A DNA stretch of 10,666 nt from DATLFP01 sp035540955 (GTDB taxonomy: Bacteria; Actinomycetota; Acidimicrobiia; Acidimicrobiales; CADCSY01): NCBI GenBank assembly GCA_035540955.1, contig DATLFP010000063.1:1-10666 (forward strand), given 5' to 3'. Each line of letters opens with the position of its first letter. Position 1 is the stretch's first letter. The notes beneath the pieces are model-generated. The model worked only from the letters and a program-made list of their open reading frames with translations, had not been told where the DNA came from and ran no database searches. Below are positions 1-7,278 of the stretch, one piece after another. The translations under genes and the position numbers were made by a program.

Positions 1-536
1 AGCTCCCAGTGGTAGGGGCCGGTCTGGCCGGGCACGGTCATCCACGAGGCGGTGCGAGGGATGGTCACGTCGCAGCGCCACTGCGAGGTTGACGACGGCC
101 AGCACTCGCGGATGCCGTGATCCACGAGCAGGTACCCGACCCGCCGACAGTCCGACGACCAGAACTCGTAGTGCGCCCCCGACATCCATCGCCCGCGGGC
201 CCCCGCGGCTTCGATTCGTCGCTGAGAGCCGGCGAGGGCTCGCACGTCCACGATGGAGGCGGTCCCGGCGGGGTTCGCTCCGGCAAGGCGCGCGTCGCAG
301 CCACTCGCGAGCCACGCCCGACAGTCGGGAGCCATGCCACAGCTCGACGGGCCGGTGTAGTTCGCGGGGTTGAGCACGGTGCCGGAACGAACCGGCTCGA
401 CACCCTCATCCGGAGGGCGGTGAGCGGCGCGGGCAGAAGGTGCCATCGCCCCCGCCGCCAGCACCGCCGTGATCAGCATGGCGGTCAGGGCCGTCCACGT
501 TCGAGCGGGTGGTCGCGGGCTCGTGTCGAGGATCAT
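1..536 (-). CDS. Secreted Cys-rich protein of unknown function, paralogue of the preceding gene (partial, 3' end outside window)
   Basis: The minus frame beginning at the ATG at 534-536 stays open for 178 codons to the window edge, so the C-terminus is missing. Residues 1-37 form a signal peptide: a short Arg-containing N-region, a hydrophobic stretch at about 15-31, and an ARA cleavage motif before AHRPPDEG. The mature part carries SCGMAPDCRAWLASGCD (66-81), which closely matches SCRMVPDCAAWLASGCD in the gene upstream. LAG, PA and ASIV blocks follow, then a late WMTV motif. Cysteines lie at 66, 72, 80, 130, 145 and 155; the first three keep the spacing of the paralogue, which suggests conserved disulphides outside the cytoplasm. 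The start ATG overlaps the upstream stop as ATGA, so translation is probably coupled. I do not recognise the family. The gene is easily missed because no stop falls in the window. Confidence 0.8.
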   Translation of the reverse strand, partial: MILDTSPRPPARTWTALTAMLITAVLAAGAMAPSARAAHRPPDEGVEPVRSGTVLNPANYTGPSSCGMAPDCRAWLASGCDARLAGANPAGTASIVDVRALAGSQRRIEAAGARGRWMSGAHYEFWSSDCRRVGYLLVDHGIRECWPSSTSQWRCDVTIPRTASWMTVPGQTGPYHWE

Positions 537-1132
537 GTGAGCCGCCATGCCAGGTTGACCTTGTCGTTCGCGGTGACTGTCATCCATGCAGCGCCACGCG
601 GCACCACCACGCTGCCAGCACCCCATCTCAAGCCGCCGGACGGGGGCCAGATGCGCGTCCACCTGCCGATCGGGCTGCAGTCGCCAAGCCAGAACTCGAC
701 GGTGACCCCGCCCGGCACGACGCCCAGCGGCACCCCACCGACCGACTCTGCGGGCCCGTACGCGAGCTGCCGCGCGGTGACGCCGTCCGCAAGCGTGCCG
801 ATCGGAACGATCGATGCCAGCCATGCTGGGTCGTGACCTGCGAGTGTGGGATCGCATCCGGACGCGAGCCATGCCGCACAGTCGGGGACCATGCGGCAGC
901 TCCACGAGGGGCTCGTGGTCAGCACGCCGCTGATGATTCGACCCGAGCGCAGCGGCCGATCACCAGCGCGTGCCGGACTCGGCCCCGCGAGGCTCAGGCA
1001 GAGGGCGGCGACGATCGCAGCAACCGCGGCTCGACGCTGCGGCGCCGAGACGTTGACTCGCCGGCTACGGCCGGCTGCCCGCGCCGAGCTCGTCGGGATC
1101 CAATCCACGGTGCGCTGCCTCTTCACTCTCAC
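533..1132 (-). CDS. Secreted Cys-containing protein of unknown function (199 aa)
   Basis: The predicted product has a long basic N-region, a hydrophobic core at about residues 35-49 and a signal-peptidase-like ARA motif at 54-56, followed by a roughly 143-residue exported domain. That domain holds SCRMVPDCAAWLASGCD (78-94), a Gly/Val-rich probable beta region, EFWLGDC near 147-152 and WMTV near 183-186. Cysteines at 79, 85, 93 and 152 suggest disulphides. I chose the GTG at 1130-1132 because it overlaps the previous stop as GTGA, matching the ATGA overlap with the next gene; in-frame GTGs at 1126 and 1108 and an upstream ATG at 1168 remain possible. It is the second gene of a three-gene operon. 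No enzymatic motif is visible and the function is unknown; a cell-surface or secreted binding role is only a guess. Confidence 0.78.
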   Translation of the reverse strand: MRVKRQRTVDWIPTSSARAAGRSRRVNVSAPQRRAAVAAIVAALCLSLAGPSPARAGDRPLRSGRIISGVLTTSPSWSCRMVPDCAAWLASGCDPTLAGHDPAWLASIVPIGTLADGVTARQLAYGPAESVGGVPLGVVPGGVTVEFWLGDCSPIGRWTRIWPPSGGLRWGAGSVVVPRGAAWMTVTANDKVNLAWRLT

Positions 1133-1392
1133 TGCGGAGCCTGCTCGGGGTGGCCCGCAACCAGGCACGCAGCGCGGCGTGTCTGCCGGACGCGATGCTC
1201 CAGCTGCGCGGCGAGGAGCTTGGCGACCGCGACCCGCACGACGGCCGGAACCGCCGAGACCTCGATGTCGGCGCGCGCAGCCAGGGCGCGGTCGTCCTCA
1301 CAGGCGGCAACGCCGTGCAGCACCGAGACGTAGGCCAACGGGAGGTCCGATGCCACCTCGGGATCGATGAGCGGGACGTCGTGGTCAAACAT
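1129..1392 (-). CDS. Small hypothetical protein, first gene of the LuxR-flanking operon (87 aa)
   Basis: This is a short, Ala/Val/Asp-rich protein that looks mostly helical. It has no signal peptide or membrane segment, so it is probably cytoplasmic. I do not recognise it. The ATG at 1390-1392 has no convincing ribosome binding site, but a TACGTT -10 box ends 6 nt before it, so the mRNA may begin at the start codon itself. The stop codon overlaps the GTG of the next gene by 4 bp. Being first in an operon whose later genes encode exported proteins, and lying behind a putative LuxR operator, it may be a regulator or helper of those proteins; this is inference from position only. Codon usage and GC content resemble the neighbours. 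Confidence 0.65.
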   Translation of the reverse strand: MFDHDVPLIDPEVASDLPLAYVSVLHGVAACEDDRALAARADIEVSAVPAVVRVAVAKLLAAQLEHRVRQTRRAACLVAGHPEQAPQ

Positions 1393-1398
1393 GTCCTG

Positions 1399-1427
1399 AA
1401 CGTATGGCTGCGCTGTCGCGAACCGCC
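1399..1427 (-). promoter_or_regulatory. Candidate leaderless promoter of the minus-strand secreted-protein operon
   Basis: Reading the minus strand, GGCGGT (1427-1422) acts as a -35 box, then a 17-bp spacer, then TACGTT (1404-1399), which fits the actinobacterial TANNNT -10 pattern. The ATG at 1392 lies 6 nt downstream, so the predicted transcript starts on or next to the start codon. The -35 box is poor compared with TTGACA, as expected for an activator-dependent promoter. The same boxes occur at 4244-4271. Confidence 0.6.
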
Positions 1428-1444
1428 CGCGTAGCGCCTACGCG
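1428..1444 (-). promoter_or_regulatory. Inverted-repeat operator, candidate LuxR-type activator site (copy 1)
   Basis: This is a perfect 7-bp inverted repeat with a 3-bp centre, CGCGTAG-N3-CTACGCG. It directly abuts the -35 box of the minus operon and is centred 44 bp before the ATG at 1392. An identical repeat (different central base) lies at 4227-4243 with the same geometry. Together with the flanking A and the -35 box, 23 of 24 bases match between the two sites. A dyad overlapping or touching -35 is the classic position for LuxR-family activators, and the LuxR gene lies between the two sites. Confidence 0.65.
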
Positions 1445-1576
1445 TTTCGTCATGTCGTGGCGGCGCTCGGGCGTCATCCCGGCACCCGCAGAGCGCCGAG
1501 AAACGCCGAGAGACGAGGCACCAGCGATGCCTTCGCGAGGTCGCACAATTCGGGACGAGAGCCGCAAGCCCCCCGA

Positions 1577-1582
1577 TACCAT
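1577..1582 (+). promoter_or_regulatory. Possible -10 box of the LuxR regulator gene
   Basis: TACCAT, within GATACCAT, fits TANNNT and ends 8 nt before the GTG start of the regulator, again compatible with a leaderless transcript. No convincing -35 is seen 16-18 bp upstream. The rest of the 146-bp gap (1445-1590) between the divergent genes shows nothing else that I can support. Confidence 0.35.
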
Positions 1583-1590
1583 CACGCCCG

Positions 1591-4233
1591 GTGCCCGGTG
1601 GCCGCGCATTGATCGGCCGTTCCGCCGAGCTCGCTCTCACGGAGTCCTGCCTGCAGGGCATCCCGCGGCGAGCGGTCGTGATCGGTGGGCACGCGGGCGT
1701 TGGCAAGACCCGCTTGGCGCGCGAGATCGGTGAGCGGTGGTCCGGACGCGCCGCCTGGGTGAGCGGTGCCGCGAGCACCAGCGGCATTCCCGGGGCCGCC
1801 ATTCTGCGGTTCCTCAGCGGGTCGATCCCCGAGCCCGCGCCCGGCACGACCGCCGACGCCGCACTGATCGTTGCCGCGGTGACCGAGGCGCTGCAGCAAC
1901 CCGACCGGTTGGTGATCGTCGACGACCTGCACGCCCTCGACCACCTGTCGGCGCTGTTCGTGCAGCAGCTGGTGCTCGACGGCACCGTGCCCGTCGCCAT
2001 GACGGTGCGGTCGGGCGAAGCGGCGCCCGCCGTACTGCGGATGCTCTGGGAGGACGGGCTCGCCGAGCGGGTCGACCTGCTGCCTCTGAGCGAGCTCGAG
2101 ACGGCCGAGCTCGCGGCGACGCAGCTGGGCGGCCGACTCGCCGCTGGTACCGGAGGAGCGCTCTTCGCCGCCAGCCAGGGAAACCCGCTCCTGCTCCGCG
2201 AGCTCATCCACGACGCGAGCGATGCCGGCACGCTGCGCTGTGTCGAGGACGTCTGGCGGTGGGACGGTCGGCTCGGACGGGCCCAGCGCCTTCACGACAC
2301 GATCACCGCCCGCCTGGATGCTCTGGGCACGGAGGGGCGCGAGCTCGTCACGTTGCTCGCGATCGGCCAGCCCCTCGGCCTTGCGCTCCTCAGGGGCCTC
2401 GTCACGGGCGTGGACCTCGACGACGCCGAGCGTCGCGGCCTGCTCGAGGTCCGCCAGGACCGGTTGCGAGTCGAAGCGCATCTCGGCCACCCGCTGCTCG
2501 GCGAGGTGCTCCTGCCGACCCTGGCCGCCGAAGAGCTCGACCGCACTCGTCACGCACTCGCCGCGGCGATCGAAGCGAGCGGCGCCCGCCGGCGCGGCGA
2601 CCTGCTGCTGGTCGCGAAGCTCCGACTCGACGCCGGGGACCGGCCCCGCGACACCTCCTTTGCGCTGGCGGCAGGGAGGGCGCTCGAGCTCGGGGCCGGC
2701 GATCTCGGCACCGAGCTCGCCGGTGCCGCCGTCGCCGCGGATCCGAACAGCGCCGAGGCCCGCCTCGTGCTCGCCGAGGCCAACCTGCTCGGCGGGCGAG
2801 AGGCGGCCGCGCTGGCGCACCTCGACGCCGCGGTCGGGCTCGCCACCTCCGACCTCCAGCGGATGCGGGCGGCGCAAGGACTGCAGCAGGCGTACCGCCT
2901 CCTCGAACAGCCAGAGCAGGTGCGGACGACGCTCGACCGGATCCGCCGCGACGTGCGCGACCCGGTGTGGCGTGCGGTGATCGACTGCCTCGAGTCGCAG
3001 CAGTGCATGTTCGAGGGCCGGAGCCGGCTCGGTGTCGAGATCGGTGAGCGGCTGCTCGCCGCGCACGACGACCCCCGCGTGCACCTTCGTCTCGTGTCGA
3101 CGGTCGGTGTCGGCCGCATCCTGCACGGCCAGACCGGCCGGGGGCTGGAGCTCGTGGAGGCGATGCTTCCCGTCGCCCTCGAGCTGCAGCACGAGCTGCC
3201 GCTGGGCCCGAGCTGGGTGATGAACGCCTACGGGCTGGGGTTGATGCTGTCGGGACGTCTCGACGACGCAGTGGCCTTCATCGAGCTCGTCCGTGATCTC
3301 ACCGTCACCGAGCACGTCTCGCTGGTGTCGGCCAGCACCCCGATGCTGACCGCGTTCGCCGGCCGCATCGAGCTCGCCCGCGGCCATGCGGCGGCAGCGT
3401 TCGAGATGCTCGACGAGGCATGCGCGCAGCTGGGACCGAACTCGGTCAGCGGGCTCTCCCGCTGGGTCTACAGCCTGCGGGCCGAGGCCCGAGCGCTGAG
3501 CGGGCAGGTCGACGAGGCCCGCCATCTCCTCCGTGAAGCGGACCTCGCTCGTTCGACGATGCTCCTGTACGAGGGCGACGCCTGCCGGGCTCGGGCCTGG
3601 GTCGTCGCCCTCGGTGGCGAGCTGCGGCGCGCGATCGACGACCTCGACGGGCTGGCGGCGCTCCAAGAGCTGGAAGGCCAGCACGCCCTGGAGGCCGTCA
3701 CGCTCCACCACGCCGTCCGGCTCGGTGCCGGCAGTGACCTCCGGGCCCGTCTCGCCACGGCGGTGGCGCGCACTGACGGCCAGCTCGCCGATGCGTACCG
3801 GCTCCATCTCGACGCGCTCGAGCAGGGCGACGGCGACGCCCTCGAGGCCGCAGCAGAGAGGTTCGCGGGCCTCGGCATGCGACTTGAAGCCGCCGAGACC
3901 TACGCCGCCGCGGCGCGGGCGCACGAGCGTGCCGGTCTGCGCGCCAGGGTGGCCGCCGCCGTGCGCCACAGCGACGAGCACCACGCGGCGACCGGCGCCA
4001 TCCGCACTCCTGCCCTCCAGGAGCGCCTGACCCGGGCCCAGCTCACCGTGCGAGAACGTGAGATCGTCGTGCTCGCCGCGCGGGGCCTGTCGAACCGGGA
4101 GATCGCCGATCAGCTCTACATCTCGCTCCGCACCGCCGAGGGCCACCTCTACAGGGCGTGTTCGAAGCTCGGGATCGGCGACCGCACCCAGCTCGCGGAG
4201 GTCGTCGACGGATACCGAGACACGAACGCGTAG
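1591..4233 (+). CDS. LAL-type LuxR family transcriptional regulator with AAA/STAND-like ATPase domain (880 aa)
   Basis: The length and layout are those of large ATP-binding regulators of the LuxR family (LAL). A P-loop GGHAGVGKT is at residues 32-40 and a Walker B stretch LVIVDDLH at about 107-114. A long Ala/Leu-rich helical region follows (about 200-800), resembling TPR-like repeats and probably a ligand- or protein-sensing arm. A C-terminal LuxR helix-turn-helix lies at 818-880, with LTVREREIV, the GLSNREIADQLYIS scanning helix and TAEGHLYRACSKLGI as recognition segment. The GTG start is followed at once by the ALIGRSAEL motif usual at the LAL N-terminus, which supports it. The protein is cytoplasmic and binds DNA. 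Its likely targets are the two flanking secreted-protein units, because the same dyad stands before both. The stop codon lies inside the downstream operator. The inducing signal cannot be told from the sequence. Confidence 0.93.
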   Translation: MPGGRALIGRSAELALTESCLQGIPRRAVVIGGHAGVGKTRLAREIGERWSGRAAWVSGAASTSGIPGAAILRFLSGSIPEPAPGTTADAALIVAAVTEALQQPDRLVIVDDLHALDHLSALFVQQLVLDGTVPVAMTVRSGEAAPAVLRMLWEDGLAERVDLLPLSELETAELAATQLGGRLAAGTGGALFAASQGNPLLLRELIHDASDAGTLRCVEDVWRWDGRLGRAQRLHDTITARLDALGTEGRELVTLLAIGQPLGLALLRGLVTGVDLDDAERRGLLEVRQDRLRVEAHLGHPLLGEVLLPTLAAEELDRTRHALAAAIEASGARRRGDLLLVAKLRLDAGDRPRDTSFALAAGRALELGAGDLGTELAGAAVAADPNSAEARLVLAEANLLGGREAAALAHLDAAVGLATSDLQRMRAAQGLQQAYRLLEQPEQVRTTLDRIRRDVRDPVWRAVIDCLESQQCMFEGRSRLGVEIGERLLAAHDDPRVHLRLVSTVGVGRILHGQTGRGLELVEAMLPVALELQHELPLGPSWVMNAYGLGLMLSGRLDDAVAFIELVRDLTVTEHVSLVSASTPMLTAFAGRIELARGHAAAAFEMLDEACAQLGPNSVSGLSRWVYSLRAEARALSGQVDEARHLLREADLARSTMLLYEGDACRARAWVVALGGELRRAIDDLDGLAALQELEGQHALEAVTLHHAVRLGAGSDLRARLATAVARTDGQLADAYRLHLDALEQGDGDALEAAAERFAGLGMRLEAAETYAAAARAHERAGLRARVAAAVRHSDEHHAATGAIRTPALQERLTRAQLTVREREIVVLAARGLSNREIADQLYISLRTAEGHLYRACSKLGIGDRTQLAEVVDGYRDTNA

Positions 4234-4243
4234 CCGCTACGCG
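4227..4243 (+). promoter_or_regulatory. Inverted-repeat operator, candidate LuxR-type activator site (copy 2)
   Basis: CGCGTAG-N3-CTACGCG again, differing from the copy at 1428-1444 only at one central base. It overlaps the last codon and the TAG stop (4231-4233) of the LuxR gene, directly abuts the GGCGGT -35 box of the next gene, and is centred 44 bp before the GTG at 4279. The distance from dyad to start codon is 35 bp at both sites. Confidence 0.65.
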
Positions 4244-4271
4244 GGCGGTGGTGAGCGGATCGCCGTACGTT
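4244..4271 (+). promoter_or_regulatory. Candidate leaderless promoter of the plus-strand secreted-protein gene
   Basis: GGCGGT (4244-4249), a 16-bp spacer, then TACGTT (4266-4271), with the GTG start 7 nt further on. Both boxes are identical to those of the minus-strand operon at 1399-1427. The distance from the end of -35 to the start codon is 29 nt in both. Confidence 0.6.
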
Positions 4272-4278
4272 CGCCACC

Positions 4279-4821
4279 GTGATCGACGACGCCGCCCCCA
4301 CCGGTCGCAGGATGCGTGCTCGACGTGCGGCGCTGCTCGCCGCAACGCTCGCCGCCGTGGTGATCACGAGTGCGCTGACGCCCGTGGACGTGCGCGCCGC
4401 CGACGGCTGGACCAGCACCCGGACGGAGACCTACGTCCACGGCGACGTGGGTCCAATGCTCGGCATGCTGTCGACCGGCGGCTGTGGGTTCGGGACCGTC
4501 TGTCTCGGCGACACGGTCGGCGACACGTTCACCGTGGTGGTCATCGACGACTCCGGCCGCCGTGTCGGTGGCGTCGTGCAAGTCCGCAGCCGCGGCGGCT
4601 GGACCCTGCTGAGCCGGCCGTTCTGCGTGAGCTCCGGCCCCCTCCGCGCCGTCCACGGGACCTTGACCGTCCATCTGGATGCACCGGGCGACGTCAGTGG
4701 CGCCCACTGGTTCGGCGGACCGGGCTGCAGGGAGATCAACCCGTTGGGCGGGCCGGAAGGTGCGACCACGCAGGGCGTGACGAGTGGGCGGGTGCGCGTG
4801 ACGTTCACCGCTCACGGTTGA
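4279..4821 (+). CDS. Secreted Cys-containing protein of unknown function (180 aa)
   Basis: A basic N-region (MRARR at 12-16), a hydrophobic core at about 18-33 and a VRA cleavage motif at 38-40 indicate Sec export. The roughly 140-residue mature part is rich in Gly, Val and Thr and probably beta-stranded, with cysteines at 69, 75, 116 and 150. Its CGFGTVC has the same C-x5-C spacing as CRMVPDC and CGMAPDC in the minus-strand pair, so it may be a distant relative; this is weak evidence. I prefer the GTG at 4279 to the ATG at 4312 because the promoter places the predicted transcript start at the GTG; both give a workable signal peptide and neither has a clear ribosome binding site. It faces dnaE2 convergently, 51 bp apart. 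The function is unknown; it is probably controlled by the adjacent LuxR protein. Confidence 0.78.
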   Translation: MIDDAAPTGRRMRARRAALLAATLAAVVITSALTPVDVRAADGWTSTRTETYVHGDVGPMLGMLSTGGCGFGTVCLGDTVGDTFTVVVIDDSGRRVGGVVQVRSRGGWTLLSRPFCVSSGPLRAVHGTLTVHLDAPGDVSGAHWFGGPGCREINPLGGPEGATTQGVTSGRVRVTFTAHG

Positions 4822-4826
4822 CCCGT

Positions 4827-4842
4827 GCGCGCTCCGGCGCGC
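4827..4842. terminator. Possible stem-loop between convergent genes
   Basis: GCGCGC-TCCG-GCGCGC lies in the 51-bp gap between the secreted-protein gene and the end of dnaE2. The stem is strong and usable on both strands, but no T-run follows, so it could equally be chance in GC-rich DNA. Confidence 0.3.
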
Positions 4843-4872
4843 TCGAGAGGGCCGATCGACACGCCAGGAGGA

Positions 4873-7239
4873 TCAGCGGAAGTCGCGGGACCGCGTCGTC
4901 ACCACCAGCGGGAGCGGCTCGAGCTTGTCGGCGACGACGTTGATGACGCCGTCGACCCGCTCGAGGGTGCCCCGCACGACGAGGGCCGGTGAGGTGCGGC
5001 CGACCCGCCGGTAGCGGGTCCACAGGCCGCGCGAGCAGATCACGTTGACGAGTCCGGTCTCGTCCTCGAGGTTGAGGAACACCGTGCCCGACGCCGTCGC
5101 CGGTCGCTGGCGGTGGGTCACCACGCCCCCGACGAGCACTCGGCTTCCCGCCGGCGCGGTCCGCAGCTGCTCGGCGGTGAGGACCCCCCGCTCGTCGAGA
5201 GCCTCCCGCACATGGTGCGTCGGGTGATGGTCCGTGCTGATGCCGGTGGCCCACAGGTCGGCCACCGTCTCCTCGGGCACCGACATCTCCGGCAGCGGAG
5301 GCGCGTCGACCCCCACCACGATGCCCGGCAGGCGCAGCTGCGGGGGCCGCCCCCCTGTGCTCCCGGCGACCCCGCCCTGGGCGGTGGCGCCCGCCGCCCA
5401 CAGCGCCGCCCGGCGGTCGAGGCCCAGGGATCGGAAGGCGCCGGCGGTGGCGAGCGCCTCGATGGCCGGCAGCGGCACCTCGGCCCGGCGCACGCAATCC
5501 TCCATCGAGGTGTACGGCCGGTGAGCGGCGATGCGCTTGGCGAGATCCTCCCCAACCGCCCGCACCTCCTTGATGCCGAGGCGCACCGCGGCCTCGCCCG
5601 CCGACGCCGGGTCGCGCTCGAGGGTCGACCACCAGTCGCTGTCGTTGACGTCGGGCCGGCGCACCTTCACGCCGTGGCGCGCCGCGTCGCGCGTCAGGGT
5701 GTGGGGCGACCAGAACCCCATCGGCTGCGCGTTGAGCAACGCCGCGCAGAACGCCGCCGGGTAGAAGCGCTTGAACCACGCCGACGCGTAGACGAGGTAG
5801 GCGAAGCTCACCGAGTGGCTCTCGGGGAAGCCGAAGTTGGCGAACGCCGCCAGCTTCTCGAAGATGGCGTCGGCCACCTCGCCGGTGATGCCCCGCTCGG
5901 CCATCCCCTCGTACAGCCGGGCCCGCAGCCTCTCCATGCGCTGGCGCGAGCGCTTGGAGCCCATGGCCTGGCGCAGCTGGTCGGCCTCGGCGGCGGTGAA
6001 GCCGGCCACGTCGATCGCCATCTGCATGAGCTGCTCCTGGAACAGCGGCACGCCCAGGGTCTTGCGCAGGCTGTTCTCGAGCAGCGGGTGCAGGTAGGTG
6101 ACCTCCTCCCGGCCGTTGCGGCGACGGATGTAGGGGTGCACCGAACCGCCCTGGATGGGGCCGGGCCGGATGAGCGCGACCTCGACCACCAGGTCGTAGA
6201 ACGTGCGCGGCTTCAGCCGCGGCAGGGTGGCCATCTGCGCCCGACTCTCGACCTGGAACACGCCCACCGAGTCGGCCTCGCACAGCATCTCGTAGACGGC
6301 GTCGTCCTGGGGGATGGTGGCGAGGTCGACCTCGACGCCGTGGAAGTCGCGCACGAGGTCGACGACGTAGTGCAACGACGACAGCATCCCGAGGCCGAGC
6401 AGGTCGAACTTCACGAGCCCCGTGGCCGCGCAGTCGTCCTTGTCCCACTGCAGGACCGTGCGGTTCGGCATCCGGCCCCACTCGACGGGGCACACCTCGA
6501 CCACCGGCCGGTCGCAGATGACCATGCCACCGGAGTGGATGCCGAGATGGCGGGGGAAGTCCTCGACCTCGGCCGCCAGCCGCAGCACGGCGTCGGGGAT
6601 GTCGGCGTCGGTGGCGGCCCGGTCGCTGCCGTCACCGCTGATGGGCACGTAGTGGTCGAGCTGCTTGCTCCACGCGTCGACCTGCCCCTGGGCGTGTCCG
6701 AGGGCCTTGCCCATGTCGCGCACCGCCGAGCGGGCCCGGTAGGTGATGACGTTGGCGACCTGCGCGGCGTTCTCCCGGCCGTGCTTGGCGTAGACGTACT
6801 GGATGACCTCCTCGCGACGGTCGCTCTCGATGTCGACGTCGATGTCGGGCGGGCCGTCGCGCTCAGGTGAGAGGAACCGCTCGAACAGGAGGCCCAGGCT
6901 CACGGCGTCGGCGTTGGTGACCCCGAGGGCGTAGCAGACGGCGCTGTTGGCGGCGGAGCCCCGGCCCTGGCAGTAGATGTCGTTGCGGCGGCAGAAGCTG
7001 ACGATGTCCCACACCACGAGGAAGTAGCCGGGGAAGCCGAGCTGCTCGATCACCGCCAGCTCGTGGTCGATCTGGGCCCACGCCGGCGCCGAGCCGGCCG
7101 AGCCCCGTGGTCCGTAGCGGCGGGTGCCCCCCTCCTCGGTGAGCAGCCGCAGGTAGCCCATCTCGTCACTGCGGGGGCCGCCCCCCTGCACCCCCGGGAC
7201 ACCCGGCGGGCACGGGAACGGCGGCAGATTGGGCGCCAC
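4873..7239 (-). CDS. dnaE2: DnaE2 polymerase-core fragment (palm, fingers, HhH, OB fold), open after the amber stop
   Basis: Numbering from codon 1 at 8235, this part holds QGRGSAANSAVCYALGVT (423-440), the two palm aspartates in PDIDVDIESD (464 and 466), the third in VKFDLLGLG (611), QVESRAQMATLPRLKPRTF, the RPGPIQGGSVHPYIRRRNG block, GVPLFQEQLMQ, and a C-terminal OB-fold region at about 1032-1120 with THRQRPATASG and LNLEDETGLVNV. All three catalytic carboxylates are present, so the coding region looks selected for function. The first possible restart is the GTG at 7239, 15 codons after the stop, with no ribosome binding site; conserved residues lie before it, so I regard it as the remainder of one gene rather than a separate gene. 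Two linker regions contain a shared 20-bp repeat. Confidence 0.85.
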   Translation of the reverse strand: MAPNLPPFPCPPGVPGVQGGGPRSDEMGYLRLLTEEGGTRRYGPRGSAGSAPAWAQIDHELAVIEQLGFPGYFLVVWDIVSFCRRNDIYCQGRGSAANSAVCYALGVTNADAVSLGLLFERFLSPERDGPPDIDVDIESDRREEVIQYVYAKHGRENAAQVANVITYRARSAVRDMGKALGHAQGQVDAWSKQLDHYVPISGDGSDRAATDADIPDAVLRLAAEVEDFPRHLGIHSGGMVICDRPVVEVCPVEWGRMPNRTVLQWDKDDCAATGLVKFDLLGLGMLSSLHYVVDLVRDFHGVEVDLATIPQDDAVYEMLCEADSVGVFQVESRAQMATLPRLKPRTFYDLVVEVALIRPGPIQGGSVHPYIRRRNGREEVTYLHPLLENSLRKTLGVPLFQEQLMQMAIDVAGFTAAEADQLRQAMGSKRSRQRMERLRARLYEGMAERGITGEVADAIFEKLAAFANFGFPESHSVSFAYLVYASAWFKRFYPAAFCAALLNAQPMGFWSPHTLTRDAARHGVKVRRPDVNDSDWWSTLERDPASAGEAAVRLGIKEVRAVGEDLAKRIAAHRPYTSMEDCVRRAEVPLPAIEALATAGAFRSLGLDRRAALWAAGATAQGGVAGSTGGRPPQLRLPGIVVGVDAPPLPEMSVPEETVADLWATGISTDHHPTHHVREALDERGVLTAEQLRTAPAGSRVLVGGVVTHRQRPATASGTVFLNLEDETGLVNVICSRGLWTRYRRVGRTSPALVVRGTLERVDGVINVVADKLEPLPLVVTTRSRDFR
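5338..5357. repeat. 20-bp direct repeat in dnaE2, copy 1
   Basis: CTGCGGGGGCCGCCCCCCTG is identical to 7169-7188. On the minus strand it encodes part of AGSTGGRPPQLR, in a variable linker before the C-terminal OB-fold region. The flank on the 3' side of the plus strand is also partly similar between copies. Confidence 0.6.
7169..7188. repeat. 20-bp direct repeat in dnaE2, copy 2
   Basis: Identical to 5338-5357 but read in a different frame, giving GVQGGGPRSDE. It appears to form an extra segment (about residues 345-356) just after the LPPFP motif, where the family usually passes directly into the next helix. Confidence 0.6.
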
Positions 7240-7278
7240 CAGCGCCAGGTCGAACGCGCACTCGAGGCCGAGCGCCGC

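Noticed and set aside
65..409. 114-codon minus-strand open frame near the window start
   Set aside because: It lies in a different frame from the real secreted-protein gene (1-536), which has a signal peptide and clear similarity to its upstream paralogue.
1582..4146. Very long open frame (854 codons) on the minus strand opposite the LuxR gene
   Set aside because: It is an antisense shadow of GC-rich codons; the plus strand carries Walker A, Walker B and a LuxR HTH, while the antisense product has no recognisable domain.
4827..4842. Classical rho-independent terminator between the convergent genes
   Set aside because: A GC stem is present but no T-run follows on either strand, so it is kept only as a low-confidence stem-loop.
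5113..6870. 585-codon plus-strand open frame opposite dnaE2
   Set aside because: It is antisense to the conserved DnaE2 core and has a low-complexity His/Arg/Val composition typical of shadow frames.
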